DNA of 64,000 nucleotides. It comes from Lumbricus rubellus (Eukaryota; Annelida; Clitellata; Crassiclitellata; Lumbricidae). Of the stretch, positions 47,787-58,686 are shown in pieces (the first letter of the stretch is position 1; each line of letters begins with the position of its first letter). The stretch is from positions 16,995,509 through 17,059,508 of the forward strand of contig OX243821.1 in NCBI GenBank assembly GCA_945859605.1, in the 5' to 3' direction. A model generated the notes under the pieces. That model ran no database searches. It was not told where the DNA came from and saw nothing but the letters and a program-made list of their open reading frames with translations. A program made the position numbers and the translations under genes.

Positions 47787-48443
47787 TCGGTGGTGGGGGG
47801 GTGTCGCCTGGGGGCGCGCTGTGCGTCGCCAATGGCAACCGGTGCATGCGGATCGGGTCGCGCGGTGCTGACGTCACGTGCTCGAGTGGCGTTGCCTTGG
47901 TAACTGGCTGCCGGGCGGTTGCTATGGGGACGGATTGTTGAGCAAACTGCGGTTGGCGATGATGTGTGCGGTCATGATGTAAATTGTTCTTAGTTGCTAT
48001 GGCTACCGTGGTCATGGAGACGGAGAGTGCGAGTGGTATAGGCTGCAGGAACAGAGGGACCCGAGAGGTCACGGATTCGAATCTCGTCTATTTGTGTATC
48101 TGTCTGTTTGTCTGTTTCTGTCTGCATCGGTCTGTCTATCCGTACATCTGTCTGCCCGTATGTTTCTGTCTGTCAGTTTGTCTATTTGTATATATGTTTG
48201 TTTTCCTGTTTGTCTACCTGTCTTTCTGTCTATGTCCATCTGTCTGTTTCTGTCTGTCTGTTTGTCTATCTGCGTATCTGTTTGTTTGTCTGCCTGTCTC
48301 TGTCTGTCTGTCTCTGTTTCGCTTTCACGAAATCCGCTTCGCAAAAGACAACTTTGATGATTTTGTAACACATTGATGTCGCAAATTATTCTTATAGCAT
48401 GATGTACAACTTATAGTCTTTCGAAAACAACAGTTGAAATAAA
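47787..48443 (+). other. Probable sHSP 3' UTR with poly(A) signal
   Basis: GC-rich sequence follows the stop, then a TCTG microsatellite (48090-48320), then AATAAA at 48438-48443. A UTR of about 650 bases is plausible but cannot be proven from sequence alone. Confidence 0.45.
48090..48320. repeat. (TCTG)n imperfect microsatellite
   Basis: TCTGTTTG and TCTGTCTA units. It probably lies in the sHSP 3' UTR. Confidence 0.92.
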
Positions 48444-48654
48444 AATATAAAATCAACCATGTATTATATTAGACCTGGTAAATAAGGACTGAATTCAAGA
48501 CAGTGCTGTTGGGGTTACAATTTAATGTTTTCAATATTTAAGCGATATCCATGTTAACATTCCAACGTGGTTCCGTGCTGTTCCCATTGAGTCCTTATAG
48601 TTTAACATCAAAATTTCTTAAGCAAGCTGTCAGAGTGACCGGTACGGAATATAT

Positions 48655-49006
48655 CAGTGGTTCCCAACCGTTTTTGAATATAGGGTCATTTTTTCTTAGT
48701 TAGAGGACACGAAGGCCACTTTTTCTTTGTTGAAGGATATTAGGGGGCCACAAAGGTCAACTTTAATTATCTTAAAGCATATAAAATTGTTATAGTTTAA
48801 TCCAAATCGAATATTTTAGCCTATATTATTTATAGACGTAAAAATACAATAATTTGTAATATAAAATAATTATGTGTTCTATCCTGTCCAAATGGTCAAT
48901 TTTTCATATATTTTTGTTAATTCATTGAGAGACGAGAGCCATATTTTTAGGCCTGGCGGGACACTTCTGACCCGCGGCCACGGGTTGCCGGGGTTGGGAA
49001 CCACTG
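48655..49006. mobile_element. hAT-type MITE
   Basis: The ends CAGTGGTTCCCAACC and GGTTGGGAACCACTG are a perfect 15 bp inverted pair. They are flanked by the perfect 8 bp duplication GAATATAT (48647-48654 and 49007-49014). CAGTGGTTCCCAA ends are classic for hAT elements. The 352 bp body has no coding capacity. Confidence 0.95.
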
Positions 49007-49079
49007 GAATATATTACGACACTTGAACATTTGATGCATAAGAAACACCGCAGTGGCATAGTATGAAACTTACATAAGT

Positions 49080-50230
49080 TCTATACAGTAGAATACAACT
49101 TTATACGATACAATTCAGTACAACTGTACAACTGTATTTGATACAATACAAGGCTCCGGTAATTGATGCAATACAATACAAATGTGTCTGATACAATGCA
49201 AAATAACTATATTTGATAAAATACAAATGCATTTGATTCAATAAAATTCAGCTGCATTTGATACAATGCAATATTACGATAATTTTTAATGCAAGACAGT
49301 ACAATAAAAATGTGTCTGCTACAATGCAAAACAAGTGCATTTGATACAATACAATACGACTATATTTGATACAATGCAATACAATTGCATTTGATAAATA
49401 CAATACGACTATATTTGATACAATGCAATACAAGTGCATTTGATAAATACAACTATACTTGATACAATATAATACAACTATATTTGATACAATACAATAC
49501 AAATGTTTATGATACAATGCCATATATCTATATTTAATACAATTATACAATACAACTGCATTTGATTCAATAACATTCAATATTACGGTATTTTTAATGC
49601 AACGCAGTACATTAAACCTGTGTCTATTACAATGCAATACAACTATATTTGATACAATGCAATACAACTATATTGGATACATTGCAATACAAGTGCATTT
49701 GATATAATACAACTATATTTGATACAATGCAATACAACTATATTTGATACAATGCAATACAAGTGCATTTGATATAATACAACTATATTTGATACAATGC
49801 AATACAACTATATTTGTTACAATGCAATACAAGTGCATTTGATATAATACAACTATATTTGATACAATGCAATACAAGTGCATTTGATATAATACAACTA
49901 TATTTGATACAATGCAATACAACTATATTTGTTACAATGCAATACAAGTGCATTTGATATAATACAACTATATTTGATACAATGCAATACAAGTGCATTT
50001 GATATAATACAACTATATTTGATACAATGCAATACAACTATATTTGTTACAATGCAATACAACTACATTTGATAAAAATGCAATACAAGTGCATTTGAAC
50101 AATTTTACACATTGCTGTATTTGAAAGAAGTAGTATGCAGTAATGCGGCATTTTTAATACCATGCAATGCAACTATAATCGATACAATACAATACGAAAC
50201 AACACAATTGCATCTGATGCAAAACAATAC
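49080..50230. repeat. 20-25 bp 'GATACAATGCAATACAACTATATTT' minisatellite
   Basis: A 25 bp unit with GCAATACAACTATATTTGA and a 20 bp unit GATATAATACAACTATATTT alternate. Around 49690-50060 they form larger repeated blocks of about 45 and 70 bp. The outer parts are decayed. Minus-strand frames (NIVVLYQMHLYC repeats) are artefacts. Confidence 0.9.
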
Positions 50231-50424
50231 AACTAAATGCGCATCACCATCGATTGTGTTCTAAGTCTCAAAGATTGTTGTTCAGTGTGTATGTATGTAT
50301 GTCTGTGTGTTAGATTGTTAGTCAGAAGTAAAGCTATGTCGCCAAATTTTGGAAAACGTCATCATGCGAATTTTTATGTCAGTGCAGCTATTTTCGGCTC
50401 GCAGTTCATTTCAAATCGCCAGAT

Positions 50425-50580
50425 ATCTTCTTCTTCTTTCCCTTCAGGCTAGAATTATTTCCTCTGGCGAGGGGTCAGCCACTCGGATCCTTCTCCTCCA
50501 CTTGTCTCTGTTTCCAGTGTCTTCTTTCTTCATTTTGAGCAGCTTCAGGTCCTGTTGTATCACGTCCTCCCATCTGATAA
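50425..50580 (-). mobile_element. 3' end of a LINE ORF (second copy)
   Basis: The minus strand reads RWEDVIQQDLKLLKM ... DKWRRRIRVADPSPEEI, then a stop. It aligns along its whole length with the fragment at 7405-7590 and keeps the W..RIRVADPS block exactly. It is a diverged, independent 5'-truncated insertion of the same family. Confidence 0.65.
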
Positions 50581-50762
50581 GGACATCTTAAATATCGATG
50601 CGCTAGATAATAATTAGATAACGCTGCGATTAAGACGCCAATAATTTTCATCGTTGTGCGTTAACAACCATATTCCTCATGACGTCATTTTGACGACATT
50701 TCTTGACGTAATTCTTCACCGAAAGCATAGCAAAACACTCAGATTAAGCTGCTTCGCAATAC

Positions 50763-51055
50763 ATAATAATAATAATAATGATAATAAAATTTAAAATTAT
50801 AATAATGATGACGATGACGATGATAATTATGATGGTGGTGGTGGTGATGATGATGGTGGTGGTTGTGGTGGTGTTTATGATGATGATGATAACAATGAAA
50901 ACAATAATAAAAACACTTGAGGTAATTCTTCGCAGAAGGCGGAGCAAAACAAGCAACATTAGCGGTTTCACAATAATAAAAATAATATATAAAATAAAAA
51001 TAATAATAATAGTAATAATAATAATGATAACAATGATAATGATAGTATCAACGGA
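50763..51055. repeat. Imperfect AAT / GAT / GGT trinucleotide tracts
   Basis: AAT-rich, then ATG/GGT-rich, then AAT-rich again. Frames are Met/Val and Ile runs. Confidence 0.9.
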
Positions 51056-51198
51056 TGATCGCAAGTTAGGAAAAAATAATCACAACAATTATTATGGAAG
51101 ATATAAATACCATAATAATATTATTAATTATTGATTAACAGTCACATACCACAAAAACAAAATTTAGTCACTGAAGCAGTGAAATAATATAAATACTT

Positions 51199-52936
51199 CT
51201 AAATTAAACGAAGTTTTCGCAGAAGAAACCTGCGAATGATTTGTTCAAACGGAAATTTAATTTTCTGTTCTGCAAATTCAGAAATTGCTTCGATACATGG
51301 ATGATTACAGTCGATACAACATCTCACTTTCAAATATCTTGCAAGAAAATGTCTTCCAAGAAAGTAGAAGCATTTAGTTGTTTTATATTCGAGAAGAAAG
51401 ACGAGATCACAGCCATAATAGTGAAGGAGTCGAGCAAAACATTGCTCAAACGTTGATTCGGCAGATATCTCGGCGTCCTTCATGTCGTCCTTCAGAGGAG
51501 ATAGATAATAGAAAAGTGTGTGAAGACCCAACAAAGACTGAACGTCTCGATCGAAAAAGGAGTCGATCGGAGGTATCAGTAAAACATTGGCAAATGAAAA
51601 TTCCTTCAAATTGCTCGGCAGATCAGACTCGTGGAGAATACGCTCGCATAAATGCAATGCTTCATCGTATTTGCGACATTTGTAAAGGTGCAAAGCACGA
51701 TAGCAGTCAGCTGTTTTGCACTGGATGCCGAAGTCTTTGCGAATTGCTTTGTAAAATGTTGAGATATTTTCCAAAGCATATTCCATTAGAACATCATTTA
51801 CTCTTTCATTAGTCAAGAAGTCATTCGCAGATGCAGTCTTGATTTCCGTGAATATGTCCACGCGGCGATAAGTTATCTGTCTGACAGCAATGAAATTTTT
51901 AAACACTCTCGAAGCAGCAATTTGCGGTTTTAAAACAGTCTTCAAATACTCGTCCATAGGAAATGCTGATTGTGGTACATCATGAGAAAAATTAAGTTGA
52001 CTATATGCTCTTTGATGAGATATTACAGATATATAATGAGCAAACACTTCTGGCGTAACACGCAGATCAGTATAGATCCGCTTACCAATGCAATGAAGAT
52101 TGGGTTGACTGCTAGTAGACCTAATCTTCCTGTGAAGCATACGCAATCCAACGATTCTTGCGATATCGTCAATAAACAGCAGACAGCCTGCATTCAATGT
52201 TTCAATTTCCTCTTGAACAGAACGATTTTCAAGAATTGCCATACATAAACGTATTGCTTCTTGATATTCTGATTCGGCAAAATGGAGGGACGCAAGATAG
52301 GCCGAAGCTGCAAGAGCAATGCCATTGGGTTCAAATGCGCCATGTTCTATAGATTTTCTAAGAAACCCTTTTGACAGGATAGACATGAGTTTAAATTCTG
52401 AACGATTGTTTGATCCAGTTAAATTGACCATGATATCTTGGGCTCGGATGAATTGAATCCGACTGCAGTGATCAGTTTCGGACAGCGTGGCGGCTGTAGG
52501 AAAGTTGTGATGCATAGATCTTACATTTGTAGGTTGCATTGAAATTGCGTTGACGATTTCAACAGAGAAACCGCTATGCCATAAAATTTCACCGCAACCA
52601 ATGCCATATACGACATGCAAAATATGCAGAACGATGCCATAGTACGTGAGACATGAGACGTTCTGTATTGTTGGCAGATCTGACAGTAAACTGTTTGTAA
52701 TCAAATTTAGACGTCTTGAATGATATACTGCTGTGAAGATCTGGCGCATTCCGCAACTAAATCCGAGTTCTATAGCATGGCGGAGGTTTCCATGAGAATA
52801 TATGGATGTGCCAAAGAATAAGAAGTCCAATGTTTCGGCTTCATTCTCTTTCCAAAGTTCTAAAAGAAACACCATGAAATCCACTAAATGTGGCATCGTG
52901 TCTCTCGTCTTCGTATTATGTGTCCGAATGAAAAAC
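51199..52936 (-). CDS. C-terminal part of a split Mab-21/cGAS-like gene
   Basis: The frame continues the Mab-21 protein after the TTAA element. From the element edge (52936) it reads KFFIRTHNTKTRDT and then MPHLVDFMVF, running 578 residues without a stop to TAA at 51199. It is mostly helical. Two segments look like TPR-type helical pairs: YLASLHFAESEYQEAIRLC (about 200-218 from the internal Met) and CYRALHLYKCRKYDEALHLC (about 398-417). Near the end FYFLGRHFLARYLKVRC and a Cys-rich stretch precede a basic tail (RRFLLRKLRLI). No named domain is certain. Long helical extensions after a Mab-21 domain occur in invertebrate family expansions and may serve as a partner-binding region. If only this part were translated, the first Met (52896) would be used, but no promoter is evident for it. 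Confidence 0.75.
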
Positions 52937-52940
52937 TTAA

Positions 52941-53260
52941 CCCTTTGACTTGCCAGCGCGCTTTAAAGCGCGGTTTTCTATAAAGGATGTATTTTGACTT
53001 GCCAGCGCGCTTTAAAGCGCGCTTTTCTATAAGGATGTATCTCGACCGCATATTTACATATATACATACATATACATACATGTATACATACATATATACA
53101 TACATACATACATACATATATACATACCCGGTACATACATAAAATATACATACATACATACATACATACATGCAATCATACATATATACGTACATATATA
53201 CATACATACATACATATACATACATAAATACATACATACATACATACATACATACATACA

Positions 53261-53294
<34 letters not shown>

Positions 53295-53948
53295 CATACA
53301 TACATGCATATATATAGAGGCAGAGAGCGGGCTCCGTTGAACGACGCGTGACGCCGGGCGAACGACCGACCGGCACGTTGGTCGAACGCCTAGGACGACG
53401 GTAGCTACCTGATACATACATATATACATACATACATACATACATACATACATACATACATACATACAAATATACATACATACATGCATATATATAGAGG
53501 CAGAGAGCGGGCTCCGTTGAACGACGCGTGACGCCGGGCGAACGACCGACCGGCACGTTGGTCGAACGCCTAGGACGACGGTAGCTACCTGATACATACA
53601 TATATACATACATACATACATACATACATACATACATACATACATACATACATACATACATACATACAAATATACATACATACATGCATATATATAGAGG
53701 CAGAGAGCGGGCTCCGTTGAACGACGCGTGACGCCGGGCGAACGACCGACCGGCACGTTGGTCGAACGCCTAGGACGACGGTAGCTACCTGATACATACA
53801 TATATACATACATACATACATACATATATACATACCCGGTACATACATATAATATACATACATACATACATACATGCAATCATACATAAATACGTACATA
53901 TATACATACATACATACATATACATACATAAATACATACATACATACA

Positions 53949-53982
<34 letters not shown>

Positions 53983-54162
53983 CATACATACATGCATATA
54001 TATATATACATATACATACATACACACATACATACATATATACATACATACTTACACATATATATACACATATATACATACATACATACATACATACATA
54101 CATACATACATACATACATAGGCCTACCTTTTCGCGCAAAAACATAACGGCAAGTCAAAGGG
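52941..54162. mobile_element. TTAA-flanked (piggyBac-like) MITE inside the Mab-21 gene
   Basis: The ends CCCTTTGACTTGCC (52941-52954) and GGCAAGTCAAAGGG (54149-54162) are a perfect 14 bp inverted pair. Each is bordered by TTAA (52937-52940, 54163-54166). A TTAA target and ends starting CCC are the piggyBac superfamily signature. There is no transposase. The left end has two copies of a TTGCCAGCGCGCTTTAAAGCG block. The rest is TACA microsatellite carrying three identical GC-rich modules of about 97 bp (from 53316, 53496 and 53696) and two copies of a CCCGGTACATACAT segment (53126, 53836). Removing the element plus one TTAA joins the two Mab-21 frames exactly. Confidence 0.85.
53316..53792. repeat. 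Three identical GC-rich 97 bp modules in TACA repeats
   Basis: Each module begins AGAGGCAGAGAGCGGGCTCC and ends GACGGTAGCTACCTGATA. Starts are 180 and 200 bases apart. I see no differences among the three, so the amplification is recent. CpG density is far above the surroundings. Confidence 0.92.
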
Positions 54163-55328
54163 TTAATGTAATTTTCTTCGAACCAACGACAAAGAATCGC
54201 AGAATCTCGGTATTCGTTTAATCGCCTTTTAGTGTTGTCTAGAACTGTTGAGTGCGATGGCTCATGAAATAAATTTGCTTCAGGGATAAAGTAGTTCGGA
54301 TAGTATCTTTTCTTTAGCCAATCTGAAAGTTTTTGTAACAACTCGCAGCAGATCTTAATAACAGAAGAAGTATTCCACCATTCCGACGACATCTCTTCAC
54401 AAGTCCACAGCATCAGAGTCTTAATATGATACGGACAGAGAACCTCGTCTTCCTTCAGACAATCCTTTTGAATTAATTCTCTCTTTGCGAAGAATCGCAG
54501 CAGATGATAGACGATCTGCTGAGTGGGAGTCCAGCTCTGTAGTAGAATTAACTCAGCCATGGAGAATGAAAGTCTCCACTGTAGTTTATCGTCTCTGCAG
54601 GAACGATGCTGAACGTAGACAACATGACAACCGTTTTGTACAACCTCGGCGATTGTATCAGTCGTCGGCCATCCATTATTCCTAGGTCGTTTGAGCCAAC
54701 CTTCGGCTGCTTTAGGCCACTGAGGACACCACACGCTATAGACGTAATCAATTTGGACAAAAAAACGAGGTGCACTTTGTTCTTGATGCATATCTGCTGG
54801 GCCGCTTCTAACGCTTGGCAAAGCAATTCGCACACGAGTGCAACGGGGAGGCCCATTTGATAGATTTATATTCATGTCTTCGAACATGAAGGTATCTGTA
54901 AGAACTGTCTGGTTAAATTCGTATTTCCTATATCTCCAATTAAATTTCATTTTACCCAAAACTCGTAGTCGAATAAAGCCTGGACACCTCTGGTATGGCT
55001 CTATTTCTAGGCACTCGATCGTGTCGGAAAGGCCACTCTTGTCAATTGGCAGCACAACAGACTCACAACTGAAAGCTAGTTTATCTGTTTTGACGACTAA
55101 GCCATCCGTGTCGCCAATACACGAATTCAGCGGTCGGATGTAGAACTCCACAGCGCTTCCACACCAGATTGTATACTCCTTTGATTCAGGGCCAACGGAT
55201 GGCGCTGAGTCATGTATGCAATCAAATGGAGCGATAGAAGGCTTTGGAAGCAGACGACATGTGGCGACGATGAAAGCAGAGACCAGTTCTTCGTCTCTCG
55301 GTCTACATGTATCTGCATATTCGGTCAT
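54163..55328 (-). CDS. N-terminal Mab-21 / cGAS-like nucleotidyltransferase domain of the split gene
   Basis: From ATG at 55328 the frame runs 388 residues to the TTAA element. It carries the nucleotidyltransferase signature: GSAVEF (G57-S58), then GDTD with Asp73 and Asp75, and a third acidic residue in VQIDYVY (Asp194). All three positions expected for metal-dependent catalysis are therefore kept. The second half is the Mab-21 C-terminal lobe: CPQWPKAAEGWLKR, WRLSFSMAELILL, YHIKTLMLWTCEE and YPNYFIPEANLF. Relatives include cGAS and cGAS-like receptors, which make cyclic dinucleotides on sensing nucleic acid, and Mab-21 proteins without known enzyme activity. I see no zinc-ribbon insertion like that of vertebrate cGAS. 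In the present sequence the frame continues into TACA repeats for 94 more codons, adding a low-complexity tail. A TTTAG directly before the ATG could be an acceptor from a 5' UTR exon. Confidence 0.85.
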
Positions 55329-55842
55329 CCTAAATTATAAAGTTTATATTATAAACCTTAGACATCTCCATCTTACAAGTTCATCATTATCATTATTACC
55401 TTCAGTATCATCATGATTGTCACCATCATCATCAACAACAACAACAAAAGCATCATCATTCAGTGTTTAATCTAGACGTCTCTGGGGGGAAAATTCCCCC
55501 CCCCCAGGATTGACATTTCCCTCTCCAGAAAAATTTTACAAAATGATATTGGTTTTTAGTTACTATTTTCATCATTGTTTTATATGAAGTGTTATAATAT
55601 ACCGTGATGTTATTTACTATTATATGATTATAATGACATTATTTACTTTTATTATATATGATACTATCATGTTGCAATGAGTATAACTTACTGTATATAT
55701 TTGTATAAACACTATTTTTGCACAACTAAAAACAGATATGACATTCCCTCCAGAAAAATTTGACAAAATGATAATAGTTTTAGTTGCTGTACATCATCGT
55801 ATTACGTGAACTGTTATAAAATACTGTAATACTATTTATTAT
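55329..55842. other. AT-rich intergenic region between Mab-21 gene and gypsy element
   Basis: It holds imperfect CATCAT repeats (55375-55450), a C run at 55497-55505, and two diverged copies of an ACATTCCCTCCAGAAAAATTT segment (55516 and 55740) about 225 bp apart. The Mab-21 promoter should lie here (TTATAATATAAAC at 55340-55360), but no element is convincing. Confidence 0.4.
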
Positions 55843-56011
55843 TGTTACGGACTAGGGCTGGGCAAAAGTTCACCAGGATCCGAGAACCAGCCCCAGTCGT
55901 TCGGGTGTCGTAGAATCGTCCGCTGGATAAGACTTCAACTGTAGATTGAAGATTAGCCGACTAGGCTTGAGCGTATCAGTTCAGAAGCAACCGTGGTTCC
56001 CGCAGAACCAA

Positions 56012-56530
56012 CCGTGGATCGTCGTCGAAGGGCAGGGCAGACCGAGGTATCGGTCCCTGCAGCGCCTGCCGTGGATCGTCGTCGAAGGGCAGGGCAGACC
56101 GAGGTATCGGCCCCTGCAGCACCAGCCGTGGATCGTCGTCGAAGGGCAGAGCAGACCGAGGTATCGGTCCCTGCAGCACCAGCCGTGGATCGTCGTCGAA
56201 GGGCAGGGCAGACCGAGGTATCGGTCCCTGCAGCACCAGCCGTGGATCGTCGTCGAAGGGCAGGGCAGACCGAGGTATCGGTCCCTGCAGCACCAGCCGT
56301 GGATCGTCGTCGAAGGGCAGGGCAGACCGAGGTATCGGTCCCTGCAGCACCAGCCGCGGATCGTAGTCGAAGGGCAGGACAGACCTGCAGCACCAACCGT
56401 TGATCGTAGTCGAAGACAGGACAGACGGTCGTGTCTGTCCCTGCAGCACCAGCCGCGGATCGTAGTCGAAGGGCAGGACAGACCTGCAGCACCAACCGTT
56501 GATCGTAGTCGAAGACAGGACAGACGGTCG
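56012..56530. repeat. 57 bp tandem repeat in the LTR
   Basis: CCGTGGATCGTCGTCGAAGG, GCAGGGCAGACCGAGGTATC, GGTCCCTGCAGCACCAG repeats six times from 56012, 57 bp apart, followed by shorter variants with CGTAGTCGAAG. Since 57 is divisible by three, it is open in several frames on both strands. Confidence 0.95.
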
Positions 56531-56708
56531 TGTCTGTCTCGAAATACCTCGGCTTCCTCGTTTTCCTCTATCTCTCTTTCTCTCTCAAAGTATCTCGGCT
56601 TCCTCGTTTTCCTCTCGTATCGAACGTCTCGTATTTACAACAACGACCGTACGACAACCCAAGAACCAAGAATCAATAACAAGAACAAGAACGACCGGGC
56701 GGCGACCC

Positions 56709-56716
56709 TTCTTATA
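56709..56716 (-). promoter_or_regulatory. TATA box of the gypsy LTR
   Basis: TATAAGAA on the minus strand, in the U3 to R transition of the LTR. It is the only good TATA match in the LTR in this orientation. Confidence 0.5.
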
Positions 56717-56734
56717 CTGTCCAGCGTAGGCTGA

Positions 56735-56945
56735 AATAGTTTTGGCCTGACAGGCCGAAATAGTTTTGGCCTAACAGGCCGAAATAGTTTAAGCCTAACA
56801 GGCCGAAATAGTTTAAGCCTAACAGGCCAATATAGTTTAAGCCTAGTGGGCGGAGCCAATATAGTTTACGCTAGCAGCCCAAAACAGTTTAAGCCTAAGG
56901 GGCGGAGCAACAACAGTTTACGCTAGCAGGCCAAAACAGTTTAAG
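56735..56945. repeat. About 25 bp tandem repeat in U3 of the LTR
   Basis: CAGGCCGAAATAGTTTTGGC and CAGGCCAATATAGTTTAAGC units, about eight copies. Repeats in U3 often act as enhancers in LTR elements; this is an inference. Confidence 0.85.
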
Positions 56946-57026
56946 CCTAGTGGTAGACAGCGGGCAGCAGCGTTACGTCATCTAGCCAAGCGCTCCAGCT
57001 GCAACAGCTGGGCCAAAACTCTAACA

Positions 57027-57036
57027 CCCCCCCCTG
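57027..57036 (-). promoter_or_regulatory. Polypurine tract
   Basis: The minus strand reads GGTCAGGGGGGG directly before the LTR start TGTTAG. This is the expected place and composition for the plus-strand primer of reverse transcription. Confidence 0.75.
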
Positions 57037-58686
57037 ACCGAATTTCCGAGGCCCCCTCGGAGCCACGCACTACAAGAATACGGAAACGGGCAATATTGGG
57101 CGGTGGAAAAAAAAATTTGTTGGCTCGAATGCCCACGTCGTTAATAGACAAATCCTAGCAAGCGAAGCATTAATATAGCGCACAGAAATGGACTTGGTAA
57201 CAGTCGCCATTGCTGTCTAGTACATTACTAAAAATATTACGACAGTATTATAGACAACGCTAGGCACTGAGCAACGCGTGCATAACAGACATCAGGTCAA
57301 ACGAGCCACGAGACCCAACGTGCACATTAACGAATCATTAAACGATAGCGTAGAAAAATTCAGACGTAGCATGATTCATCAAAATAAAACAGAAAAATAC
57401 CCCATTGGGTGTCGTCATAACTCCGGACAATTAAGTCCCGGTCATTGTGCCACAAAGTGGTCCACAATGAGCTTCTTCTTTTTTTTTTTTTTTTTTTTTT
57501 GTGCGATGTGCTTGTCTGGGCACAACCCCCTCGTTTTTTTTTTTTTTTTTTTTTTTTTGGTGCGGAGTGCTTGTCTGGGCACAACCCCCTCGTTTTTTGT
57601 TTTTTTTTTTTTTTTTTTTAAACAACATTAAAGAACGACATCTTTGACAAAAATTAACACTTAACTAAGGGCCACGGGGTATTAGACCCGTTCACAAGTC
57701 ATTGGACAGAACATACATCTCAATATGGGTAGCCTTATACAAAAGTGTCCATTACATCAAATCAAGAGTAATCTTGTACCTAAATAGCCATCCAAACACT
57801 AGGTTTACACAGAATGCTAGCAAAACTAGCCAAGATTAACATATAACGATTAATTAAAGATTAAAAACGAATAGGCCTACGCCCAGTAAGACAGCACAAT
57901 CTCAGTCTAAAGACAGAATGCTTCGTTTTTCACAAACAAAATTGTTCTGCAATATAAAAAGGAAAATGGCGTTTCTGCCTCGCACTAAAAATGATACTTT
58001 GTATACGAAAAGGAAAACTGCTTATCTTTTCAATAATAAAAAAACTGCTTCGCACAAGAAAGTGCTTCTTTTTCACAGAAAGTGCGTCCTTTTTCATAAA
58101 AATAATAATGCTTCACTCCTTACAATAAAAATGATTCTGTTTAAAGGAATTTCTTAAACACTGCTTCCTTTCGAGAAATAAATAATTCTTCTCTTTGCTC
58201 GTAATAGAAATTCGCCCCGTTAATGAAATTTCCTTCTTTTTGGCAATAAAAGGAACTGCTTTTAGCCCAAAATTGATCCCGTTCCACAACAAAAGGAATT
58301 TGCATTTTATCAAAACTCTTTATCAAAGCCCTTCTTCCTAGGCACGGAATGTCCGCAGCGACCGAGGTCGCTGTCATCGTGCACTAGGGAAACTACACCC
58401 TCAGAATTTCTGCGTCTGCGTCTGTAGATGAGCGCGCCGACGAAGATGCGAGCGCCAATGGGACCAACTCGTGCGCCGACGTGGAGGCCTGAGCGCCGAT
58501 GAAGACATGTGCGCCGTTGTGGACATGAGCGCCATCGAAGAGGCGAGCGCCAACGAGACCCACTCGTGCGCCGACGTAGATGAGTGCGCCATCGAAGAAC
58601 CAAACGCCGTTGAGACAAGTGCGCCGACGTTGAAACGTACACAGACGTGGAGCCTGTACGCCATCGCGCGCGGGTCCGGGCGCCGT
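57037..58686 (-). other. Non-coding 3' region of the gypsy element with minisatellites
   Basis: There is no env frame. It holds two copies of TGCTTGTCTGGGCACAACCC separated by T runs (57478-57620), an irregular about 30 bp A/T-rich repeat (57915-58310), and an 18 bp GC-rich repeat of the type GAGCGCCGACGAAGATGC (58425-58640). The 18 bp array leaves long frames on both strands, which I regard as artefacts. Confidence 0.7.

Larger units (their letters stand above)
55843..57026 (-). repeat. 3' LTR of the gypsy element, 1184 bp
   Basis: It starts TGTTACGG and ends CTAACA on the plus strand (TG...CA). Its left part matches the LTR at the right end of the window exactly. It contains two internal tandem arrays and a TATAAGAA box on the minus strand (56709-56716), which would place transcription start near 56685. 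The 57 bp array would then lie in R-U5. Confidence 0.92.

Noticed and set aside
52941..54162. The Mab-21 interruption as an ordinary intron
   Set aside because: The edges are TTAA plus perfect 14 bp inverted repeats, not splice sites. The one plausible GT..AG pair I tried (donor after GCGAAAAG, acceptor TTTATAG) leads to a TAA at the repeat edge. An untested splice pair cannot be fully excluded.
55946..56734. 262-codon repeat protein (VDRRRRAGQTEV / PALRRRSTAGAAG)
   Set aside because: It lies within the LTR; the frame comes from the 57 bp tandem unit and is open on both strands.
57037..58686. Env gene of an errantivirus-like element
   Set aside because: No long unique frame, signal peptide or membrane segment was found between pol and the 3' LTR.
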